Source: Myxococcales bacterium (lineage in GTDB: Bacteria; Myxococcota_A; UBA9042). From it: a stretch of 45,537 nucleotides of DNA. The position numbers were made by a program, and so were the translations under genes. The notes beneath the pieces are model-generated. The model had not been told where the DNA came from and did no database searches. It worked only from the letters and a program-made list of their open reading frames with translations. Positions 7,010 through 12,996 of the stretch are shown in pieces (positions within the stretch are counted from its first letter, which is position 1; each line of letters begins with the position of its first letter). The DNA is taken from positions 1 through 45,537 of the forward strand of contig SHZD01000018.1 in the NCBI GenBank assembly GCA_009692465.1. Reading direction: 5' to 3'.

Positions 7010-7990
7010 ATGTCCACCCGTCGCGCATCGCGCCCCGCAGTTGAAGCCCAAATTGGCCAAATCATCGACGGCGATTTCGAGATTATCGATTCGCTGGGCG
7101 CGGGTAGCCATGCTGACGTATTTTTGGCCCGCCAAAGATCGGTAGGCGGTCGGCGATTGGCGATCAAAATGCTGTCGTACCTATATTTGTCGCTGCCTGA
7201 AGCGGATGGACGCCGGGCCGCTGCGGCGATGCTCAAGGAAGCGGAATTACTCGGCCACCTGCAATCGCCCTGTTTCGTTAAGGTCTACCGCACCGGTTTT
7301 GCCACCGATCGTCGGCCGTATATCGCGCTTGAGTTGGCCGAAGGCCCGACGTTGGGCCAAGTCTTCGCCTTTAGACCAGCGTGGGAGCCGCATCAAATGC
7401 TAACTGTGTTGCGGCAGTGGGCCGAAGGCCTGGCCGAACTGCACGCCCGTGGCTGGGTTCACCGCGACGTGACCCCGGCTAATTGCATTGTCGGCGAGTC
7501 GATTCTGCATGGTTTGCGGGTGCTTACCTACGATCTTGGCACTGCGACCGCGCTGACTGAGCGCCCCGATCGGTTTGCGGTGGGTTGGCTAAAAGAGCAT
7601 CCGCCCGGGACTCCCGCCTACATGGCCCCGGAGCAAGCGTTGGGCAATATGGTGGACACCCGTGCCGATCAGTTCGCGCTGGCGTGCATCGCCTATGAAT
7701 GGCTGACCGGAGCGCGCGCCGTGCCTGCCGACGCCACCCGCGCCAATCAAGTTCTCGAATACTTACGGAGTAATAGCCCGATCGCCAAGGTGCCGGTGAG
7801 CGAGTTGCGCAAGGGAATTCCGCGTGCCGTCGACGATGTTTTTGCCCAAGCCCTGCATCGCGATCCCACGCGGCGATTTTCAGATATACGTCAATTTATC
7901 AAAATATTAGGCGAAGCGTTCCCAGCGAAGAAGTCAGTGTTCACTGATCCGACTTTTTTTCAGCGCTTGTTTTCGCGCAAGAGCAGTTGA
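7010..7990 (+). CDS. Eukaryotic-like Ser/Thr protein kinase (kinase domain only)
   Basis: 326 residues from ATG 7010. The kinase motifs are present in order: glycine loop LGAGSHADVF, ATP-binding Lys53 (LAIKM), a Glu in the C-helix (LKEAELLGHL), catalytic loop HRDVTPAN (His151-Arg152-Asp153), DLG at 175 in place of DFG, then GTPAYMAPEQ and ADQFALACIAYEWLTG. There is no transmembrane helix, PASTA or other sensor domain; a short C-terminal tail follows the kinase fold. It should be an active cytoplasmic kinase. The stop overlaps the ATG of the next gene (TGATG), so its translation is coupled to the cytochrome c maturation genes. The target is unknown. It diverges from the pentapeptide-repeat gene. 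Confidence 0.92.
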   Translation: MSTRRASRPAVEAQIGQIIDGDFEIIDSLGAGSHADVFLARQRSVGGRRLAIKMLSYLYLSLPEADGRRAAAAMLKEAELLGHLQSPCFVKVYRTGFATDRRPYIALELAEGPTLGQVFAFRPAWEPHQMLTVLRQWAEGLAELHARGWVHRDVTPANCIVGESILHGLRVLTYDLGTATALTERPDRFAVGWLKEHPPGTPAYMAPEQALGNMVDTRADQFALACIAYEWLTGARAVPADATRANQVLEYLRSNSPIAKVPVSELRKGIPRAVDDVFAQALHRDPTRRFSDIRQFIKILGEAFPAKKSVFTDPTFFQRLFSRKSS

Positions 7991-8313
7991 TGAAGGGCGC
8001 TGTGGCCCAATGGATGGCGATCTTGGCGGCTGTTGGTGCCGCTGCCGCCTTGGTTCAAGTGTTGCGAGCGCTGCTTGCGATTCTGGGGCGCCAACCTGTC
8101 GCCGCCGCTGAAGAGGCAACAGCGCAAGAGCCTTTGCTTGCTGAACAACGTCGTCTGGTCAATCACTTGCGCGAACTGGACTTTGACCTGCAGACTGGCA
8201 AGATCAGCCAAGCCGACTACGCCCAATTGCGCGATCGCTATGAAACCGCCGCTTTGGCGATTGCCGATCAGTTGGCATCGGGCGGACAGGCTGCCGCAAG
8301 CGCATCGAATTAG
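7990..8313 (+). CDS. Small membrane protein, CcmI N-terminus-like
   Basis: 107 residues from ATG 7990, which overlaps the kinase stop by one base. One N-terminal helix (AVAQWMAILAAVGAAAALVQVL) is followed by a charged region, then LLAEQRRLVNHLRELDFDLQTGKISQADYAQLRDRYE split over a predicted coiled helix. The L-R-E-L-D-x-D-x-x-x-GK(I/L)S-x-x-D-Y pattern is typical of the N-terminal helical part of CcmI-type cytochrome c biogenesis proteins and of small proteins in ccm clusters. CcmI presents apocytochrome c to the haem ligation machinery, but the TPR domain of full CcmI is absent. The assignment rests on this motif and on ccmABC downstream. Confidence 0.6.
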   Translation: MKGAVAQWMAILAAVGAAAALVQVLRALLAILGRQPVAAAEEATAQEPLLAEQRRLVNHLRELDFDLQTGKISQADYAQLRDRYETAALAIADQLASGGQAAASASN

Positions 8314-8351
8314 CCCGATTCGTTGCCACAGCATGATGAACTGGTGGTCGG

Positions 8352-9275
8352 ATGAAGCTGTGTCGTCAACCAACAATTGGATCCACCGCATTGCTGACTT
8401 GCGCGCTGAGGGCCCGTGCAAGATCAAGTCGATTTTGCCCCTGGGCCCACTGCTTGCTGGGTGAGTCGCTAACTCGCTGCTTTGCAAGCCGACTCACCGC
8501 TCCGTTCCTTTCGCACATCGATCGACTTATTCTGGCGCTCACCCTGACTCTGGCGTCGGGCTTTGCTGCGGCGCACGCGACCCCGGTGCTGCCAGCGGAT
8601 TCGTCGGCGACCGTTGCTGGTCCTGATCACGCCCGTATCGAGATGCAAGTCCAGATTCAGTTTGAAGAGGGGCGCTTCATCGCCCAAACGGAGGCACGAA
8701 TTGCTGCCGACCGCGCCGCAGATCTCGTGCTCGATGGTCACCCGCTGTGGCTGCCGTTGTTGGCGCCGGTTGTGGGCACGGTCGTGCTTGATCACTCAGT
8801 AATTCCAAGTGGTTCGCAAGGATTGGAGGTCGAAGCAAGTGGAGGCCTCAAGGTGGAGCGTGTGCAGGGCGGGGTGCGGATTGTGGGCCGAGTACCCGTC
8901 AATACGACTGGGCTAGTGCGCGCTCGCTTGGCAATTTCGATGCATGATCCAGTGCTTGAACTTGGGGTAACTGGTCGGACCAAGCAGACTTGGCTGTCGC
9001 TAGTGGCCGTGGCCAAAGTCCCAGCGCGCCCGACGCTCACTTCGAGCATTGCTGCCCGCATTTCGCGCTTTGAACAAGGTGGCGAGCGGTTGGTTGGCGC
9101 AGTGCTGACTCGGCCGCTGCGGTCTGGTGAGATTGCTCACTTTACGTTTGCTGATCTGCCAGTTCCAGCGCAGCTTCCGCGCCGCGCACTGGCTTGGGCC
9201 GCCGCGTTGTTGGCGATTGGCGTGCTGACGTGGCTCGCTGTGGCGCGCTTGGGCCGTTCCGATGCCAACAGCTGA
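8352..9275 (+). CDS. Exported protein with C-terminal membrane anchor, ccm cluster (function unknown)
   Basis: The open frame gives 307 residues. The part that looks like a real protein starts near residue 59: a signal-like segment LILALTLTLASGFAAAHA, a periplasmic beta-rich domain of about 190 residues, and a C-terminal helix (ALAWAAALLAIGVLTWLAV). I do not recognise a family. The end overlaps ccmA by 14 nt, so it belongs to the cluster. The start is uncertain: codons 21-60 coincide with repeat C4, and no ATG, GTG or TTG lies between the repeat and the signal segment. Possible starts are ATG 8352 upstream of the repeat and TTG 8391 or 8454. The repeat may have displaced the native start. Confidence 0.6.
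   Translation: MKLCRQPTIGSTALLTCALRARARSSRFCPWAHCLLGESLTRCFASRLTAPFLSHIDRLILALTLTLASGFAAAHATPVLPADSSATVAGPDHARIEMQVQIQFEEGRFIAQTEARIAADRAADLVLDGHPLWLPLLAPVVGTVVLDHSVIPSGSQGLEVEASGGLKVERVQGGVRIVGRVPVNTTGLVRARLAISMHDPVLELGVTGRTKQTWLSLVAVAKVPARPTLTSSIAARISRFEQGGERLVGAVLTRPLRSGEIAHFTFADLPVPAQLPRRALAWAAALLAIGVLTWLAVARLGRSDANS
8410..8534 (+). repeat. Dispersed repeat family C, copy C4
   Basis: The hairpin arms are GTGCAAGATC (8416-8425) and GATTTTGCCC (8431-8440), with one mismatch and one wobble. The core is TGCTTGCTGGGTGAGTCGCT, with a perfect 8-bp second stem, GTGAGTCG (8461-8468) and CGACTCAC (8490-8497). The similarity to C5 continues through CGCTCCGTTCC to GATCGACTTATT (about 8532). The 3' part lies inside the reading frame of the exported ccm-cluster protein. 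Confidence 0.78.
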
Positions 9276-9939
9276 CGAAGGAGAGACAGCCGTCCTGTGC
9301 GCTCGAAGCGTCGGCTGGGCTTGCGAAGGCCGATGGGTCCTTTTGGATGCGACCCTAGCGCTCGCACCCAGTTCAGTGACCGTCGTCTGGGGCGCCAACG
9401 GTGCGGGCAAGTCGACGTTGTTGAAGATTTGCGCAGGGTTGATGCAACCTGATCGCGGCAGCGTGGAGCTATCGGGCCGCGATTTTGCGGATCTGGACCC
9501 TGCTGCGGTTGCCAGCCGCGTAGCGTGGCTTGGCCATGAGCCCGCGCTGTACCTCGATTTGAGCGCAACCGAGAACTTGTTGCTCAGTTCAACATTAATG
9601 GGCGATCCGCAGCCGGTTGCCCGGGTCCTTGCCGCGCTGGCGAGCGTCGGCGTTGCCGTGGCCGACTGTCACCGGCCAGTGCGCGGTTTTTCCCGCGGAA
9701 TGCAACAGCGTACTGCGTTGGCGCGGATGGCCATGGCCCCGCAAAGCGTGTGGCTGCTCGATGAGCCGGCTACGGGCCTCGATGCCGACGGAGTGCGCAT
9801 TCTGGCCCACATTCTGGATACGGCACGGGTCCATGGGCGGGCGATTGTGGTCGCCAGCCATGATTTTTCGTTTCTTGGTCAAGCAGATGCGTGGTGGCAA
9901 CTTCGCAACGGCGCACTGACCGCAGGCCAGCCACGATGA
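9262..9939 (+). CDS. ccmA: CcmA, haem exporter ABC ATPase
   Basis: 225 residues. It is the ATP-binding subunit of the CcmAB complex, which with CcmC and CcmD loads haem onto CcmE for cytochrome c maturation. Walker A is GANGAGKST (residues 44-52), the ABC signature is FSRGMQQRTALAR, Walker B is VWLLDEPATGLD, and the H-loop is VVASHD. The length is normal for CcmA. The start overlaps the preceding gene by 14 nt, and the stop overlaps the ccmB start (ATGA). Order and spacing indicate a single transcript with the neighbours. Confidence 0.93.
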   Translation: MPTADEGETAVLCARSVGWACEGRWVLLDATLALAPSSVTVVWGANGAGKSTLLKICAGLMQPDRGSVELSGRDFADLDPAAVASRVAWLGHEPALYLDLSATENLLLSSTLMGDPQPVARVLAALASVGVAVADCHRPVRGFSRGMQQRTALARMAMAPQSVWLLDEPATGLDADGVRILAHILDTARVHGRAIVVASHDFSFLGQADAWWQLRNGALTAGQPR

Positions 9940-10607
9940 GCACTGCCCAGCTGACCTGGACCCTGTTTCGCAAAGACGTGGCAATTGCCGCCCGTTCTCG
10001 CGAAGTACTTGGGTTCTTAGTCATTTTCTCGCTGCTGTGCGCAGTGGTGTTCGCTTTTGGGTTCTTGCGCGAAGGGCGCGCCGCGCAAGAGCATGTCCCC
10101 GGCGTGTTGTGGGTGACTCTGCTTTTCACCAACACATTGGGGCTGTTGCGTTTGTATTCCGCTGACGAGGAGGCTGGGGCCTGGACGTTGGCTTTGCGCT
10201 CGATTGGCGGACCCACACCACTTTTTTGGTCCAAGGCTATGCTTCAGCTGGGTTTTTCCACGATTGTTTGCGTAGTTTTGTGGCCAGCCGTGGCCATCTT
10301 TCTGGATGCCCGCGCCATCGCCGTGCATTGGACTGCCTTGGCCTTGCTGCTGGGCTTGCTCGGTCAGGCCTTGTTTGGGGCCTTGTGCGCTGGCTTGCTG
10401 GCCCAAATCCGGCTGCGCGAAGTCCTTTTGCCTTTGGTGCTCTACCCGCTGGCGGCGCCGTTGCTTTTGGCTGGGGTCAAAGTGACGGCCTTAGCGCTCG
10501 ATGGCGCCCAATGGCCTGAAATGCAAAGCTGGTTGCTGCTGATGCTCGCGTTTGACGCCATAGCCGTGGTACTGTGTCCGTGGCTTTTCGCCCGCGCCGT
10601 GACCTGA
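9936..10607 (+). CDS. ccmB: CcmB, haem exporter membrane subunit
   Basis: 223 residues from ATG 9936, which shares ATGA with the ccmA stop; an upstream in-frame start at 9891 would overlap ccmA by about 50 nt and is less likely. There are about six membrane helices, with the CcmB-like N-terminus TLFRKDVAIAARSREVLGF, the cytoplasmic loop YSADEEAGAWTLALRSIGG and the LREVLLPLVLYPLAAPLLLA segment typical of the family. It is the transmembrane partner of CcmA. Confidence 0.92.
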   Translation: MSTAQLTWTLFRKDVAIAARSREVLGFLVIFSLLCAVVFAFGFLREGRAAQEHVPGVLWVTLLFTNTLGLLRLYSADEEAGAWTLALRSIGGPTPLFWSKAMLQLGFSTIVCVVLWPAVAIFLDARAIAVHWTALALLLGLLGQALFGALCAGLLAQIRLREVLLPLVLYPLAAPLLLAGVKVTALALDGAQWPEMQSWLLLMLAFDAIAVVLCPWLFARAVT

Positions 10608-10614
10608 CCGCCTG

Positions 10615-11385
10615 ATGCCGAATCGCCATCGCACCACCCCGCTGTTGTCCTGGGCTCTGGCCGCCAGCTTCGCCTTGTGCGCCACCGCCATCGGCTGGGT
10701 ATTCTGGGCCACGCCGATCGACGATAACCTTGGGATTGTCCAAAAGATTTTCTATATTCACGTTGGCGCCGCCTTCGCCATGCTGTTGTGCATGGTTGCC
10801 GCTGCTGGTGCCGCCGTGGTGGACCTCATGGCCCCCAACGAACCCGTCGATGCGTTTGGCCGGGCGTTCACCGAAGTTGGTCTGGTTTTTGCCCTAATCG
10901 TGCTGACCTCCGGCCCGCTGTGGGCGCGCAAGTCGTGGGGCGCGTGGTGGACTTGGGAGCCGCGCTTGACCCTGACGCTTCTGGCCGCGTTCATCGCCGT
11001 CGCCGTGATCGCCGTGCGTGGTTTTGCCGCTGGGCCGCGCGGCGGCCGAAAGATTGGCAATGCTCTCATTGTGTTGGCTGCGCCCACCGCCTACTTGATC
11101 CACATCGCCGTCCAAAAATGGGGCGGGACTCACCCGCAAGTGATTCAGGGCGGAGGCATTGCTAACTGGCAGATGCGATTGGCGTTTTGGGGATGCGTTG
11201 CCGCAATTCTCGCCGTGGCGTTTGCCATGGTCGCGCTGCGAGGTCGGGTGTTGCGACTGCAGACGACGGTTGCAGACTTGCAGCTTGAACGCCAAGCCGT
11301 GCAGCTTCGGCGCGCTCGTCAACAAGCGCAGGCGCTTAGCCAAACGGCGTTGGCGGCGAGTCTGAACACCGCGCCACCCGCGTAG
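10615..11385 (+). CDS. ccmC: CcmC, haem handling protein
   Basis: 256 residues, six membrane helices. It has the Trp-rich haem-binding motif WGAWWTWEPRLT and the two conserved haem-ligand histidines, one in KIFYIHV and one in a TAYLIHIAVQKW segment. CcmC binds haem and passes it to CcmE. The C-terminal 50 residues form a charged, Gln-rich cytoplasmic helix (LRLQTTVADLQLERQAVQLR), longer than in the E. coli protein. It starts 7 nt after the ccmB stop. Confidence 0.93.
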   Translation: MPNRHRTTPLLSWALAASFALCATAIGWVFWATPIDDNLGIVQKIFYIHVGAAFAMLLCMVAAAGAAVVDLMAPNEPVDAFGRAFTEVGLVFALIVLTSGPLWARKSWGAWWTWEPRLTLTLLAAFIAVAVIAVRGFAAGPRGGRKIGNALIVLAAPTAYLIHIAVQKWGGTHPQVIQGGGIANWQMRLAFWGCVAAILAVAFAMVALRGRVLRLQTTVADLQLERQAVQLRRARQQAQALSQTALAASLNTAPPA

Positions 11386-11463
11386 TTGGGGCAATTGGCT
11401 GTCCACCGAAGCGGTCCCGTCCGCCTGAACTCAACCGAGCTTTTTAGTGCGCGAGGGCTGGTT

Positions 11464-11778
11464 ATGTCGTTGAAAATCCTATGGATATGTGCTCTGGGGT
11501 CGTTAGCTCTGGCACCGACTTTGGTTTGGGCCCAACCTCAAAACGCAGCAGTTGTTGCTGTGCCAAGTGTGCCCGCGACGGCGTCGCGCGACCTCTCGGC
11601 CTACAAAGAGGAGACATTGCCCGGCGGGGTGCTAGCTGGCGCTGCCTATGTTCTATTCGTGGCCTTGATCGGCGGCTACGCTTACATGGTCGCGCGCAAA
11701 CTGCGTACAATTGAGGCGCACGTGGCTGAATTGGCTGAGCCGTCGGCCGCGACGCCGTCCACGGAGGCGCAATCGTGA
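11464..11778 (+). CDS. CcmD-like protein with N-terminal signal sequence
   Basis: 104 residues from ATG 11464. An N-terminal signal-like helix (LKILWICALGSLALAPTLVWA) is followed by a short periplasmic spacer, a second helix (AGAAYVLFVALIGGYAYMV) and a basic then acidic helix (ARKLRTIEAHVAELAE). The Tyr-rich helix followed by ARKLRTIE is the usual pattern of CcmD-family proteins, which stabilise the CcmABC-CcmE complex. An in-frame extension to 11386 has no ribosome binding site. Its stop shares GTGA with the next start. Confidence 0.7.
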   Translation: MSLKILWICALGSLALAPTLVWAQPQNAAVVAVPSVPATASRDLSAYKEETLPGGVLAGAAYVLFVALIGGYAYMVARKLRTIEAHVAELAEPSAATPSTEAQS

Positions 11779-11927
11779 CCAGCGCTCATGTTTTCTACAT
11801 TCCAACCCTCGTGTTTATTGGCATCGCCATCGGAATCGCGTTAGGTCGCCGTATGCTGATCGCCGAGCAAGAGGGTGCCCGCCGCCGCGCCGCCCGCCAC
11901 CAAGCACAACAGGATCTTGGCAAGTGA
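11775..11927 (+). CDS. 50-residue membrane protein at the end of the ccm cluster
   Basis: A small gene that is easy to miss: GTG 11775 overlaps the previous stop (GTGA), and the stop is TGA 11925-11927. The protein has one helix (VFYIPTLVFIGIAIGIALG) and a basic tail rich in Arg, Ala and Gln (RRMLIAEQEGARRRAARHQA). I recall similar tiny proteins (HVFYxPT then a helix then GR) at the end of deltaproteobacterial ccm clusters, but I know no function. ccmE, ccmF and ccmH are not in the window. The final codons and stop overlap a degenerate unit of the downstream 25-bp tandem repeat. Confidence 0.65.
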   Translation: MTSAHVFYIPTLVFIGIAIGIALGRRMLIAEQEGARRRAARHQAQQDLGK

Positions 11928-11953
11928 CAGCCGACCGGGACTAGACAAGTAAC

Positions 11954-12124
11954 CCGCGATCCCCCGCTTTGGGCGCATCTCGGCGTCACTGCGTCACTTT
12001 TCTGTCAGGGACGCACGAGAGTACGCCCCTGACAGAAAAGCTCCTTGCTTCTTGTCGAGCGACAGCGAGCGACAGGGCACTGGCATCCCAAATCGGGGGC
12101 CGTGGAGAATTTCGATGGGGAATC
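11954..12124 (+). repeat. Dispersed repeat family A, copy A2
   Basis: It has the same ends and internal blocks as A1 in opposite orientation: CCGCGATCCCCCGCTTTGGG at its left, a long hairpin (arms 11997-12016 and 12021-12040, GAGA loop, two mismatches), then CGAGCGACAGCGAGCGACAG and GGCATCCCAAATCGG. It is flanked on the left by one degenerate unit (about 11923-11948) and on the right by four units of a 25-bp tandem repeat. Confidence 0.85.
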
Positions 12125-12126
12125 CT

Positions 12127-12222
12127 GGTAACGGCGGACAGGGACTGGGCAGGTAACGGCGGACAGGGACTGGGCAGGTAACGGCGGACAGGGACTGGGC
12201 AGGAAGCGGCAGACAGGGACTA
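12127..12222 (+). repeat. 25-bp tandem repeat, about 3.8 units
   Basis: Three identical units (12127-12151, 12152-12176, 12177-12201) of GGTAACGGCGGACAGGGACT plus GGGCA, then a diverged unit GGAAGCGGCAGACAGGGACT that ends at the stop codon (CTA, 12220-12222) of the minus-strand gene. A further degenerate unit lies left of A2 at about 11923-11948 (GTGACAGCCGACCGGGACT). Confidence 0.9.
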
Positions 12223-12594
12223 CGTTTTTGGCTCGTCTTTGCCTGCTGGGTGAACTTTTTTGGCGGCGACTTCAGTCACCGACTGCGGGCGAGCTGAAAA
12301 GTGCGAGTTGCGCACCTTGGCAATATCTTTGGAATCCAATGGGTTCGACTGCGAAGTCAAATCGGTCATCGTCGACATCCTGCGCGAACTCGACGCTAGC
12401 GAATACGGCTTTAGGGTCAGCGAAATGCCTTCTCGCTCCGGTTTGGCCGGTTTGGGCGCTGGCGGATCGCGTTGCATGGCGATCATCGACATGCCAACCC
12501 GGTCAACTCTGCGCAGCGGGGTCACGCGGTCCATACTATCGGGCGCCTCAAGTGCGGAATCTCCGGTTGCGCCCTCTTCGGATTCGTTTGCCAT
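12220..12594 (-). CDS. Hypothetical protein, 124 residues
   Basis: ATG 12594 is preceded by GGAG with 5-nt spacing. The protein is hydrophilic and acidic at the start (MANESEEGATGDSALEA), then basic and Pro/Lys-rich in the middle (PPAPKPAKPEREG), with no signal peptide, membrane helix or motif I recognise. I prefer it to the overlapping plus-strand frame (12260-12736), which has no ribosome binding site and an implausible composition. A function cannot be proposed. The 3' end touches the 25-bp tandem array. Confidence 0.55.
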   Translation of the reverse strand: MANESEEGATGDSALEAPDSMDRVTPLRRVDRVGMSMIAMQRDPPAPKPAKPEREGISLTLKPYSLASSSRRMSTMTDLTSQSNPLDSKDIAKVRNSHFSARPQSVTEVAAKKVHPAGKDEPKT

Positions 12595-12996
12595 GGTGTC
12601 TCCTAGCCAGCGTCGCTGTTGCCCCCAGCGGTCGACGCGGGAGGTTGTCGTTCAGTGTATAGCAAGGTCAGGCGTTGACACCACTGCCAACGGCGCGGCG
12701 CCACCTCAGGGCGATCGGCCCGCATGTCACCGCTGAGCCGGCCGATAAATTACCGAAGTGCGGGAGCGCTTCGCAAGCCAATCGCGACGCCGCAGGCCCA
12801 GCTTGCGCGCCACGGTTGGGTGTCACTTGCCTGCATCACTGCCGCCCACATCTGGCGCTGACCGGTTCGCAAACCGCCGCAGTTCTGGGCGCAACCGGCC
12901 CAATCGATGTGTGATAAGGCTAGGTAAAATAAGCATTTAATCGAGTTCGCTTGCGTCGCGCAGCGTCCCGCGCTAATTGCCAACATTGGAGGATTG
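12595..12996. other. Divergent intergenic region of about 400 nt; no convincing gene
   Basis: This lies between the minus-strand 124-residue gene and the plus-strand 707-residue gene. The centre is GC-rich with no coding signal I trust. Immediately upstream of the plus-strand gene there is an AT-rich tract (12909-12943) containing TAAAAT, a possible -10 element without a clear -35. The opposite end has the extended -10 listed separately. Confidence 0.4.
12656..12664 (-). promoter_or_regulatory. Possible extended -10 promoter of the 124-residue gene
   Basis: On the minus strand the sequence TGCTATACA matches an extended -10 (TGnTATAnT). It would start transcription near 12649 and give a leader of about 55 nt. 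No good -35 lies 17 nt upstream, which extended -10 promoters tolerate. Confidence 0.3.

Noticed and set aside
12260-12736. Open plus-strand frame of 158 codons opposite the 124-residue hypothetical gene
   Set aside because: No ribosome binding site, an implausible Ser/Arg/Cys-rich composition, and the minus-strand frame has a good GGAG and start.
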